Positions 54,801 to 64,000 of a stretch of DNA of 64,000 nucleotides are shown piece after piece (position 1 is the stretch's first letter; every line of letters starts with the position of its first letter). The DNA lies in NCBI RefSeq assembly GCF_002443255.2, contig NW_019211455.1, positions 42,530,837 to 42,594,836 of the forward strand, given 5' to 3'. The translations under genes and the position numbers were made by a program. The stretch comes from Varroa destructor. Taxonomy: Eukaryota > Arthropoda > Arachnida > Mesostigmata > Varroidae. The notes under the pieces were generated by a model that did no database searches, had not been told where the DNA came from, and saw nothing but the letters and a program-made list of their open reading frames with translations.

Positions 54801-57283
54801 AGTTTCTGAATGAAATGTTTCTGATTCTCGACACGACGATACGGTTAAAGTATGGAACGACAATTCGTAGATTGTCCTTTTATCCTATTCAAGAGGAACG
54901 TGATCACATTAAACGTCTCCGCATATATTTTACAACGTCAAAACCGAACGACCTCCAAACATATGAAGATATTTACCTTGAGTGTAATGTCAGCCGGCGT
55001 TGGATTCTGTTTATCATGACAAAGCAGAATATTCTGAGGTTTCAAATCACGATGGACTATTCCCTTAGCAAAGAGGGCTTTCATTGCCCCAGCGATCTGC
55101 TTTAGGAACAATCGGATTGTATTTTCCGACAAAGTCCCTTTTGTATGGAGATAGTCGGCGAGATCTCCACCATTACAATACTGCAATTTAGAAAAACTTA
55201 GCTAGTTAGATGTATCTGAATGATCGTGGGAGTTCAGAATCGTGTTTAGACGAGCAGGAACGAATCCAGCCAACATGTCTGAGCACTATATTAATGTATG
55301 ATAGAAACATTGGTTCTATAACATGTCCTGCATAATACGGGTACTAGAAAAAAGTCGAGTTGGCTCAGAGTGCTCAATAGTTTCTCGATACATCGTATGG
55401 TTTCGCAATATGTGTGATCAATTATCAGGACCTAGGATCCCTTATTCCTCTACGCACAGAATCGATACCTGCCTCCATAACAAGATAGAAAAACCTCGGC
55501 GTCTCCTTGCAGTCGAGTAAAGCAACTACATTTTCATGCTGTAACTGCGATAGCTCCTTGAGGATCTTGATCTCTTTGCCGAGCAAGTTGGCCGAGCTTT
55601 TCGAGACATTCTTCTTGGTAATGCTCTTTACCGCGACAGCTATTTCGGGCTCCTGCAAATAACAGGCAAATAACTATTAGTACAACTTCAAATAATCTAT
55701 AAACATAAAAATAAAATGCACGAAGCAAAAAAACAAACTCGGGACGTTTTTGTCGCACTTAGTCTTCTGCATAGGGGAAATAAAGGGTTTCACGGCAGAC
55801 AAGGTTCGAGATTTAGATCGAGAGAAACAGTTGACGATTTATCATATAATATTTGTAGCTGTAGCAGTTTATTGATATAATAAACATAAATAAAATAAAT
55901 GAGGTACGCCATGTGTTCATTCGTTTTATTGAAACAATCTGTTCAGTGCTTTACGTGCAGCTATCATGCTTTGCCTCGGATAATAGCTTTGACTCTGTTC
56001 TTCTGCAACATCATCATCATTATTTAAACGTGCTGGAAGGGGCAAGCCGTCTGAAGCAGTGCCTAAGAAGGATAGCGGGAGTACGTTGCGAAGCATTTAT
56101 TCCTGAGTGTCAAGTGGAAGCTCGAACCAAGTGCTCTAACGATTGCACTGAGATAAGAACTGAAAAGAGGTCTCTGACAATACTAACGGGTAGATCTGTC
56201 ATTGAACGTAACGACGACCATGCGAAAAGCCGACGTTAACGAGCGGAGTATACCCGAACCATTCTCAATATATATATATATATATATAGGGTTGAGAAAA
56301 TCGCAGCTAAATGGTCCCAATATGAATCTCTTTTACAACAGTAACGCGTAGTCTACGGCTGGTTAGCTGGGCATTGACCTGCCTCTTTGAAGTAACAGCC
56401 ATTTAAATGTATAGAGAAAAAGAAATCTAAAGGTTATCTCGCAACTGCAAGCAAATCGGGTTTGGAGCACGCAAATTAAGTTATAAGGAGGAAAGAAGGG
56501 ACACTAATGGAATCCGTCTCTTGATACGTTGATGGAAATACATGTCCGATAGTGCACACTTTTATAATGATAAACTAGATTTGTGCGTCTGGTACGGCCG
56601 TTTCATTTTCGGTGACTATAACTGACAAAATGATGAAATTTAAGTTGAGTGGAAGTTTTTGTTCGTTTTCGCTTAAAACTTCTATTCAAACGGTAATTGT
56701 GATGAAAGCCGTATATGCAGATATAAAAGACATTGTGACGTTAGATTCGAAAGTGCATAGCCAAAATAGATTAGCGTAGTGCTGTTTAGTGTCAGCTTTT
56801 CTTGTTTTACGATAGGCCTTAGTAGCGATGTAGTTATTGTAGTGTCATTTCAAAAATGTCCGGATTGGGGAAATGGTCAATATGGGCAATTTCGAGGGAC
56901 CCAGAAGGAATTATAATTACAAACACCATTGTAATTTCTAGTACTCGGACTTTTACTAAAATCCAAATGGTTCGCAATTTAAATTCTTCTTATAGGCATA
57001 ATAGACATACATAAGTTAATAGGCAAACCTATGTTTAGTACACAATGATGGGCCAGCGTGTTATATGAGGGAACCTTTGGTAAACAGTTTCGAACAATTG
57101 CAGATCGACTAGATTACCATCAAACCTTTGTCCACGATAGGATAAGGTTAGCTGAAAGTTTATGGACGGGATGTGTTGTTTCAGCGAATAGCACTAACAC
57201 CCTTGTCAGAATATATAATCAAACAGACATGTTGAAGCTTGATTGATTGAAGTATTTGATTGTAGTTTAGGAATACTGTAATT

Positions 57284-57345
<62 letters not shown>

Positions 57346-58330
57346 GGTTTCTATCTATATGCGCATCTGGGCCCCTCAAACTAGTGCAAACTAGTGAAAG
57401 CTATCTATAACAGGTGCGACTGCGAGGCCACCAATATTTTCCAGTGTTTATATCATTGTAGAAACGCTAAGCGAAAAAGCCATGAGCAATATCGTTTCGG
57501 CAAAACGTATTACGCTCCCGGCAACAAAGAATCAAGACCGTTCAGATGCCACCACGTTATTGACCATACAACTGTCGATCGTAGGCCTCCGTTCAATGTG
57601 ACTGAAAAGTTGGAAAAAGTTGCTCCGTTTGTTATTGAATCAGGTCCGTTTTCGGGTTTCGAAGGGTTCTGTGAAAGTTTTACTTCTTTGCCCCATCACC
57701 ATGAAGTAGCAGTTTAAAAATTACGACGAACTTTATGTTCGATAAAATAATAATATTCAAAAGATACACCACAGCACATGTGATGTATACAATCATCAGA
57801 ATTTATCGGACAGTTTCTATTACTCCGGTCAGTTCAATTCAATGGAGAGGCAGAACCATACGAATTTTTACTATATGCTGGTCTGTACCCTATGGCACTG
57901 AAAATACATTCAACCAAAGGTAAACCGATGACCAATGCGACTTCTGGGAACGTGACCATTGACTACTGACTTGATACAATATATCTGAATCAGTCTTATT
58001 TATGCTGCTTGTTAGCAACAAAGAATTTACGCGTATGTACATGAATCAGCTAGATAAAATCAGTAAAATAATGGATGCATCATCATCGAATAACTTAAAA
58101 AAAATATCTTGACCTTTAAGAACAAAAGTACTGTGTTGTCATTCCTGGTAGCGACGGTATTGTCACTATATGAGAAGATTATTTATCGGATTTATGTCTT
58201 TAGCATGTGGCCGGCAGCATGCAACTGTTTTACTACTTACTGCCCTGCGACGACCCTTATAAACCACGGCAAACGCCCCATGACCAATGAGATCCTTGGT
58301 AGAATATTCGTAATCGCCAATGGCCTCCAT
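48657..58330 (-). CDS. Atg1: ATG1/ULK autophagy-initiating serine/threonine kinase (complete)
   Basis: Thirteen exons join in phase: 58330-58241, 55652-55473, 55180-54977, 54576-54490, 54284-54089, 53628-53476, 53327-53152, 51190-51094, 50765-50728, 50680-49706, 49516-49407, 49222-49143, 48823-48657, giving 850 residues, in the size range expected for ATG1/ULK kinases. The kinase domain has P-loop GHGAFAVV (16-23), catalytic Lys39 in [14 protein letters not shown] (Asp135), DFG (161-163), activation-loop Thr176 in [14 protein letters not shown], and APE at 187. A middle S/P-rich region has an Atg8-interaction motif YVLV (347-350). The C-terminal EAT/tMIT region covers about 575-810, with [20 protein letters not shown] and [20 protein letters not shown] resembling ULK1/2. 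The family phosphorylates Atg13, FIP200 and Beclin/Vps34 components to start autophagosome formation. An in-frame TGA seven codons upstream supports the start. ULK3/4 lack this C-terminus. Confidence 0.95.
49143..49222 (-). CDS. Atg1: ATG1 exon 12 (tMIT)
   Basis: [20 protein letters not shown] then KLLLSK, the last long helix pair of the tMIT. The acceptor is GTGTTCAG and the donor GTAAGA, one base into a Tyr codon. Confidence 0.92.
49407..49516 (-). CDS. Atg1: ATG1 exon 11 (tMIT)
   Basis: [20 protein letters not shown] then [17 protein letters not shown], the most recognisable part of the ULK C-terminus. The acceptor is AAAGCAG and the donor GTAAGC at phase 2. Confidence 0.94.
49706..50680 (-). 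CDS. Atg1: ATG1 exon 10 (linker and first tMIT half)
   Basis: 325 codons at phase 0. A Ser/Pro/Gly-rich linker of about 165 residues precedes the C-terminal domain, which starts near [20 protein letters not shown]. Helices follow, with [20 protein letters not shown] and [20 protein letters not shown], matching the ULK1/2 C-terminal region that binds Atg13. The donor is GTGCGT. Confidence 0.95.
50728..50765 (-). CDS. Atg1: ATG1 exon 9 (38-nt micro-exon)
   Basis: Thirteen codons, [13 protein letters not shown]. The exon is needed to restore the frame between exons 8 and 10. The acceptor is GCTCTCAG and the donor GTACGT. An alternative GTGAGC inside it would give a shorter product that is out of frame. 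Confidence 0.72.
51094..51190 (-). CDS. Atg1: ATG1 exon 8 (linker)
   Basis: [20 protein letters not shown] then [12 protein letters not shown]. The PIPVP segment resembles ULK1 IPVPTQV. It ends after one base of a Glu codon. The acceptor is CTCCTACAG and the donor GTATAA. Identification rests on phase and this short similarity. Confidence 0.78.
51191..53151. other. ATG1 intron 7
   Basis: A 2 kb intron. Exons 7 and 8 join at phase 0 without need for anything between. A short G/A-rich open stretch near 51670-51730 (minus, MAPTAAGG) has no supporting splice signals. Confidence 0.55.
52727..52748 (+). repeat. TA microsatellite
   Basis: A (TA)n run of about 22 bases within the ATG1 intron between exons 7 and 8. 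Confidence 0.93.
53152..53327 (-). CDS. Atg1: ATG1 exon 7 (Atg8-interaction motif)
   Basis: Serine/proline-rich linker with [24 protein letters not shown] preceded by acidic residues is an Atg8/LC3-interacting motif at the position of ULK1 DDFVMV. The acceptor is TTTTTAG and the donor GTAATC. Confidence 0.9.
53476..53628 (-). CDS. Atg1: ATG1 exon 6 (end of kinase domain)
   Basis: [20 protein letters not shown] then [10 protein letters not shown], the last kinase helix, followed by an S/P-rich start of the linker ([19 protein letters not shown]). The donor is GTAAAG at phase 1. Confidence 0.94.
54089..54284 (-). CDS. Atg1: ATG1 exon 5 (kinase C-lobe)
   Basis: [20 protein letters not shown] followed by [20 protein letters not shown], the ULK C-lobe, ending LAALLQ. 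The donor is GTAAGG after one base of a glycine codon. Confidence 0.95.
54490..54576 (-). CDS. Atg1: ATG1 exon 4 (activation segment)
   Basis: Twenty-nine codons, [20 protein letters not shown] then GSPMYMAPE. It contains the DFG motif and the phospho-acceptor Thr176 that corresponds to ULK1 Thr180. The donor is GTTAGT. Confidence 0.95.
54977..55180 (-). CDS. Atg1: ATG1 exon 3 (catalytic loop)
   Basis: Sixty-eight codons, [20 protein letters not shown] to TPADITLK, including [13 protein letters not shown]. The acceptor is AAATTGCAG and the donor GTAAAT. Both ends are phase 0. Confidence 0.95.
55473..55652 (-). CDS. Atg1: ATG1 exon 2 (catalytic lysine), followed by a GC donor
   Basis: Sixty codons, [15 protein letters not shown] to [10 protein letters not shown], covering the catalytic lysine and C-helix. 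The acceptor is TTATTTGCAG. The downstream junction must fall after GAG to give LVME-YCNGGDL in phase, which makes the intron start GCAGGT (a GC-AG intron). Confidence 0.92.
56040..56170 (-). repeat. Possible tRNA-related repeat, copy D
   Basis: On the minus strand CGTTAGAGCACTTGGTTCGAGC resembles the anticodon-to-B-box part of a tRNA-derived element. It is followed by AAATGCTTCGCAACGTAC, which loosely matches the tail of copy C. Weak, and no A box was confirmed. Confidence 0.25.
56268..56288 (+). repeat. TA microsatellite
   Basis: A (TA)n run of about 21 bases in ATG1 intron 1. Confidence 0.93.
57289..57338 (+). repeat. TA microsatellite
   Basis: An (AT)n array of about 50 bases followed by GTGTGTG in ATG1 intron 1. 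Confidence 0.95.
58241..58330 (-). CDS. Atg1: ATG1 exon 1 (start, P-loop)
   Basis: Thirty codons: [20 protein letters not shown] then [10 protein letters not shown], the ULK N-terminus with the glycine-rich loop. The donor is GTAAGT and the exon ends at phase 0. It is separated from exon 2 by a 2.6 kb intron. Confidence 0.93.
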
Positions 58331-60072
58331 GCCTACCGCTGCCAGCTTTCAGCCAAGCATGCTCTTCCGTTTGTGGCGGGATTAATACGTTCGTATAGGG
58401 CGTTCTATATAGTCACAGAAAACGAGAAACACAGATATAAGCACAATGTAACACTTAGTCAAACTTTTAATGTTCGAATTACGTTTAATTATAGTTTTAG
58501 CCGTATATCTAATATTAATAAATGCAATCAATAGCAGATAATCCAAAATCGGCGTCCTGTTCAACAACAATGTACTACTTCGATTCGTAACTTCCTCTGA
58601 AGGTTTGTATTCGTCATCCCTAACATTAAAACAAACGAGTTACCAATGATAGACGTAACGAGCTAAAATTAATCAATGGAGGGTAATGAGCTTGCCCCTA
58701 CGGCAGGTAGTTCTGGGATCCGGGGGTTTAGTTAACAACTAAGAACGTACACGCACCGCACGAAAATAGACAAGCTACGCTTTCGTCGGAACCATCTCTA
58801 CGATGCAGCAGATGATGCAAGCGACCCCTCGTTAGCCGCCCGTGTTTCAACGCTTTCTGTAACGAGCACCCAAAATAGCGTAACTGCAATTGTTTCACTG
58901 CTGATGCCGTGGTCGGTTTGGTAATACCGTCATTTTTTGTGTTGGCTCTCTCTTCCGCGCGTTCTGGGAGTATAACGTATTACGCATTGCTTTTCCTATA
59001 GTATACCTATGGAATTGCTTTTCTGTTTTATTTAATTATCGGGTTTGCTTCTCCGTTGATTTTATCGCTTGTGGTCAGTTTGTCCTCGACGTACCCCCTT
59101 CAATTGGCTAGGTATACCCGGTCCTCCTGTGCCTTTGGTGCGGCACATATATTCCAGCAGGCACAGAGCCAAATATCGTCGCTAGACATTACAGCCGTTC
59201 ATTCACATGTGGACATATGTGAAATCGGCATCAGATTTAATACGTAACAAAGCACTGATCTTGCCCTACTACGATTCGGTTGTTGCCGTTTCCCCTTGAT
59301 CGAACTCGAACTGTAGTCCATTCCGGGCATTATTAACTACCAGTCTGCCTGTATACGTAGTAAACTATGTACCAAGCGAATACTGGCCTTAGCACCCCCG
59401 TAAGTACAAACTATTGTTTTTCCTTTGTGACAGGGTCTAGAGACGTAACTGCCTCTCGAGGCCGCTAAAAGCAGCTGACTGCCGGTGGTTTACCCTTAAG
59501 GGGCAACAATTTTACACTTGTATTCTTTCTCTGCACACAGGTGGATTCCAGCAAAGCTATTGCAGGTTTCACAGTTTCTGCAATGGGTAATATGTTGTAA
59601 TCTGCTCTGATACTGCTGCTGTCGATTTTCGCATTCAGTCGTGATTCGCAGCCAATACTAACAATCACCCTTTGCCGCTGGTCACACTTTACCTGATACT
59701 TACAGGCAGTCCTGTCACGAAGTTGCCAGGAACTATCCCTGTGCTACTGGCTGGTTACAGTAGATAAAACACTGGTGACAGGCACGAACCACATGAAATC
59801 CTCCTTTTGTTGCGTTTACCTCAAACACAGCAAGCTATACGGTAGACTAATAGATGAGCAACGAAATTCTGCTTCTTCTTAGAACAACAGCGTCAGCCCT
59901 AGTCAAGTGGTGCCAGCCAGCTGCTCGCCTCATTGCCCTCGTTCAATGCTATACAATGTTGTTACTCCTCGATGGGATCGCCGACAGCTTCTTTGTTTCG
60001 TCTGTAACTATTAGCTGGATTCGGGGACTACTGCTGCTACTACTGTTGCTACTCCAGTGTGTTCTGCCCGTT

Positions 60073-60090
60073 CTGCTGCTGCTGCTGCTG
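60073..60090 (+). repeat. CTG triplet run
   Basis: Six CTG units within a wider CTG/CTA/TTG-rich segment (60028-60095). The frame over it is a poly-Leu or poly-Cys artefact of the repeat. Confidence 0.85.
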
Positions 60091-60971
60091 CGAGTACTGC
60101 GATGGCCGCTTTCGAAGCGCAGCTCGAGTGAAGCTGGAGAATGATTATGCTGGCGAGTGGACAGCCGCGCTTATGCTGCGACTGAGACAGATGCTGCTAA
60201 TGATGCTGTGGTTGTGCTGTAGCAGGACGAAAAACTACCGAGACCGATTGGCAACGGGCCGCTAAACGCGATGATACTTACGGCAGCAACAAACTACGCC
60301 CGCTGTGTGCAGTGGGCACATTAAGCTTATGGTTAACGGTAAGCGGAGTTGTGCAAGCAATGGAAAGACAGATATTTTAGAACGGCGCCAGAATCTAATA
60401 CATGTATCGGAAGTGGCGGGAAAGACTGGCGGGCCAAGCGATGGGTGATCATAAAGAGATTAAAGGATAGTTGCTAAAAAGTGGTTTAAGATGAAAGAAG
60501 TTGTGGAGTTTTCGACTAAACCGAAGCCGATTGAATGCTGCGGAAGATATTAAAGTATAAAAATGTACAGGGGCGAAAGACTTTGGGAAATAAGGAAAAT
60601 ATGGGACATGTCGTAAATATGTTATTTTGTATGTAAAAATTAGGTGGAACTGATAAAGGTTCGATAAATGCATATTATGTATGTGTAACTGTTGTAGAAG
60701 GTTATCGGAATGAGGATCTACATACGTCAAACTAGTCATAATTTAGTCACAATCAAGTATTGATCCTACGAACCGATAGAAGTATATTAGAATACAGAAT
60801 ATGGCTAGCTATCAGCTACCTAACAAAGGAGAACAACAAAACCAGACAAGCAAAACAAAATATCGATAAATTATAGCAATTGTTACTATTTATGAACGCC
60901 ATACTGCCCTAGTATGGAATATAAGATCGAGCGAAGTGACGATTCCAATATTTATTTAAAACGAATTGCAC

Positions 60972-60978
<7 letters not shown>

Positions 60979-61023
<45 letters not shown>
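60979..61023 (+). repeat. TA microsatellite
   Basis: An (AT)n array of about 45 bases upstream of ATG1. Confidence 0.95.
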
Positions 61024-61024
<1 letters not shown>

Positions 61025-61409
61025 CAGAGGCCATTGATCGACTAGATGTGAATTTATTCTTTTGATTATGATGTATAATGTTGGGACGTCCGATAAATAA
61101 CTATTTTTAAGTAAAATTCGGCTGAATTTGCCCCACCAAGATGTTGGTCCCTTTCAACACTATGTTTCTAAAGAATCTATGTATTATCATAATAGTTGTT
61201 GGGTTCAGACGGACTAGCAAAAGTTGAAATCAGTCCAAATCACCCTCGAATAAAGCTACCAAACCAGGTGTGAACAGGCGACAGTGAGCCGCACACATGT
61301 AAGCGGTAACTCCTACCAGAATAGGTCCATTTGCAAGGCCATTCTTACGTAGCAGCATTAGGGAGCTACTTACTTTTAATAAATATTCCAGACAATTTTT
61401 TTCAATTAG

Positions 61410-61735
61410 TGTTTTTTGCGTATAATAACACTGTTGTAATATTTGATTCGAGTATGATTTTTTTAGACGTTCACGTAAGTTATGCTACGTGCAAAAAGAG
61501 CTTTTATGTAAAAGTTCATAATCTCAATCAGAAGTGTTTGCTTTTGCATAACAAACTTCGAGCCCTATCTCTAAAAATTAGAGAAAAAATCCATTTACCT
61601 GGTTCGTTACTCAACACTTTTTACTCTCGGTCAATAGACGAGCTTGCAAAAGATACAGTTGCAAGCTGTAAACAAATGTTATTTAAGCGCACGATAATCA
61701 CATCGTTGAAGAAATTTAAAAATGAAGATTTTTAG
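61410..61735 (+). CDS. Unrecognised open frame, possible terminal exon
   Basis: I do not recognise this. A T-rich tract ending TTCAATTAG at about 61409 could serve as an acceptor. It is followed by an open frame of about 108 codons to a TAG stop, with Lys/Leu-rich helical-looking protein (KVHNLNQKCLLLHNKLRALS and KDTVASCKQMLFKRTIITSL). There is no signal peptide, membrane segment or motif. It could be the last exon of a fast-evolving gene, a transposon relic or chance in AT-rich DNA. Confidence 0.2.
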
Positions 61736-63639
61736 GAAATTCTGTCATGCGTATTTGCCAAAATTTCGCGATGGCCATACGTTCTTGCGCATCTGGATAT
61801 ATGCGTATGGGTGCCTCGCTTCCACGATATAGGCTTACATATATGCATGTTACCAGTGCTTCACAGCATTCGAAGTTTCGCCAGGTACGCCCCCAGTAAC
61901 GATGCTATGAGCGAAGAATTCTTTCGAAATGTGGTTATGCAAGAATTTATATTTCTTTAACAGGCAAAGCCTATCAAATGATATGACCTCAATGCTAAGA
62001 GATTTTGCCAGACCCTATACACAGGAGGCAGTTACGTTTGAAATTTTGGTATCGTTTTTATCAATTTTCAGCGGAACAGAATATGAAAAAAAATCGTTTG
62101 CTTTATTATTCTTTCTATTCTAATAGTGCATTTTAATTAGGTAAAACACTATCATTTAAAATTGTATTTTGGTAGAGTTGACTATCACTCAGACCAGAAG
62201 AAAAGTAGCCGAAACGATCTCTAACTATAATGAAAGGCCGAGTTGTAAACCAACGTAGGCTCAACTGCGCATTCGCATATCACAGATTTTGTGAACTTCT
62301 ATTGCAATCAATTCTTAGAGTTCAACCAGATTGATATAATAGGGCCTCCCATTGTTTTCATTAAGCTACATTTTCGTCCAATTATCAGAGATTTTTTGAG
62401 ACGCTGCTGCATCGATGTTCCTGGAACGATGTGCTCGCGTGTGACATCCTAGCTTCTTTCTAAGATACGAGTTTCATTAGCTAGTTACGTATAATTTCAC
62501 TTGCTGATTGCTAGAATCATCTCGAATTTAACAAAGCAGCTGTTACGTTTCGCTATTTGATGAGATAATTTATACTGAACAAGCTACTTGACCATATCCT
62601 AAATAGAGTTACATGAAGGTGTTGAGTTTTTTGTTCGGCGCTACAATTACATGTGACCTTCAGCCGGTACGATCAAGCGAAGTATCGGATCGCCTGCGCA
62701 GCGGTTGCGAGAATCTGATCAAGTGCCCAAAATAAGCCCGTGCTTCAATGTCTTCAGGGGTTGTAAACACCCATACGTGAGGACGGCACGAGCATACTGC
62801 ACTGGGAAGGACGACCGGACTTTCAGCACCAAGCGAAGTGTGTTGAACCTCTAGTTTCGTACCTAGACCCCCTCGCTAAGAGTCTCTGGCAGTCACTAAT
62901 GTCGCCAGCACATTATATCCTAATCGAACCGAAGGATTAATGAAGAAATGAGCCGGTCCTTGATGCCCAGTTTTATACTTTACATCGTATTAGCAGAGAA
63001 TGTAAAGCCTTGCCTTTATATGCTACCCAGCTGTGCTTGATTTGTCGTTAACCTGACGAACCATTTATCGGGTAATTGGATGTTTGCGCTTTCATACGTC
63101 TACGCAAAATGTAACGTAACAATTTCTATCTCTTGATCGATGACAAATATTGATTTTTGTTTTTTTCGAACATTTTCAACCGTTACCTGATCGGAACCAT
63201 GAATGTGGATGCAGGCTTGAAACACTCTCACTTCGAAGCCTACCTAACGTCTGTCAGCGGTGTAAGTGTATTCCCCGATAGAATAGTGGTGAGTATCCAT
63301 GCTTGTCACGCGTAAAAACGGATGTTCAACACCGCGGCGCGGACGTTTCGTTGTGTTGAAAAATATGTGTACGCGATCGTTATTTTGTGCATGTAAATTA
63401 CGTATATTCAATAAAACTACTAAGCAGAGAAAAAAATTACTTAACACAATGAAAAAGTAGTTAGGTATAAATAGTTCTTTTTTTTTTTGGCTTAATAGGA
63501 TTCAAAAACTAACTGAACTGGTTGAATTCCTTTTATACTAAAGAGTTTCACAGAAGAGTGTTTATGCACTACAACGGTTCTCAAGCGATTTTCATTGGCA
63601 ATTAATTACTCAGCTTGTGACTAACTGTATGTTATTCGT

Positions 63640-63820
63640 ATAGGGTCAGACAGGCTTTCTCCACTTGGCCCCTTCAACTTTTAAGGTTGGTACTGCCTTA
63701 GTTAGCATTGCCATCCGTACGAAGCAAATCGTATGCCTACGGCCGGTTTTAAACCTGGGCCATTCATCGGCCGTCCTTAAGTAGGACAGACAAACGCGTT
63801 ACCGCTGTATCATCACGGAA
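63640..63820 (-). repeat. tRNA-related SINE-like element, copy C
   Basis: On the minus strand GCGGTAACGCGTTTGTCTGTCC precedes CCCAGGTTTAAAACCGG (degenerate B box), then GTAGGCATACGATTTGCTTC, which resembles the tail shared by copies A and B. The flank GTTAGCATTGCCATCCGTAC also resembles copy B sequence. Diverged. Confidence 0.38.
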
Positions 63821-64000
63821 ACTTTTTACTCGATCTATGTGGAAAACAAATACCACCATCCCTTAACAAAATGCGCCTTTATTTATTTATGAATGGCACT
63901 TAATCAGCCGTTTTCCGTACAGGAATACTGGTAAGCTTGAAAATCGGACGCGATTTCACACTATTCAATTATATTTCTTAATCTATCCTAGTGAGTTCAG

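Larger units (their letters stand above)
55653..58240. other. ATG1 intron 1
   Basis: A 2.6 kb AT-rich first intron with two TA arrays, a possible tRNA-related repeat near 56030-56170 and a plus-strand open frame at 57394-57717 (Cys/His-rich, no family match). No exon was supported. Confidence 0.55.
58331..64000. other. Region upstream of ATG1 to the right edge
   Basis: This stretch should hold the ATG1 promoter and 5' untranslated sequence. A GC-richer stretch at about 59850-60280 includes a CTG run. The rest is AT-rich with one TA array, one unrecognised open frame (61410-61735) and a possible SINE-like copy near the end. No conserved gene was recognised. Confidence 0.5.

Noticed and set aside
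57394..57717. Cys/His-rich open frame inside ATG1 intron 1
   Set aside because: There is no zinc-finger spacing, no family resemblance and no clear splice signals. It may be chance or an old insertion.
58109..58534. 141-codon plus-strand frame near 58.3 kb
   Set aside because: It is the shadow of ATG1 exon 1, which is conserved on the opposite strand.
59854..60265. Leucine- or cysteine-rich open frames
   Set aside because: They are created by CTG/CTA/TTG repeats. The residues follow the repeat in each frame.

Overview
The window is animal nuclear DNA. Three protein genes can be assembled exon by exon from conserved reading frames, matched intron phases and splice signals. They have short exons, introns from about 80 bases to 12 kb, and long AT-rich spacers full of TA microsatellites. 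The gene content (RIM, MCM3, ULK-type ATG1 with an EAT/tMIT region) fits an arthropod. A chelicerate such as a mite or tick is a guess from general character and no sequence search was possible.

Layout. (1) 2293-23398, minus strand: the 5' part of the active-zone scaffold gene RIM. Five coding exons give about 398 residues (Rab-binding helix, FYVE-like zinc finger, then a Q/N/G/M-rich linker). The PDZ and C2 domains must lie beyond the left edge. (2) 23399-35930: a 12.5 kb divergent spacer holding an irregular GTT/GCT-type trinucleotide-rich zone, a GC-rich island with an NRF1-like palindrome beside a CRE, a tRNA-related repeat and a perfect hairpin. (3) 35931-40683, plus strand: a complete six-exon MCM3 gene (807 residues) with three E2F-like sites just upstream of the start. 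(4) 40684-48656: a convergent spacer with a decayed non-LTR reverse transcriptase and a tRNA-related repeat. (5) 48657-58330, minus strand: a complete thirteen-exon ATG1/ULK gene (850 residues) with kinase domain, Atg8-interaction motif and C-terminal tMIT region. One of its introns appears to be GC-AG. (6) 58331-64000: upstream of ATG1, with a CTG-rich GC island, one unrecognised open frame and another possible tRNA-related repeat.

The three genes do not form a pathway: RIM acts in synaptic vesicle priming, MCM3 in the replicative helicase, ATG1 in autophagy initiation. They are simply neighbours. I found no CRISPR array, operon, rRNA or canonical tRNA gene, and nothing I would call a new biological system. 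The most useful observations are the splice-level gene models, the GC-AG intron, the promoter motif clusters, the extended ATG1 C-terminus, the altered RIM zinc-finger edge and the relic mobile elements.
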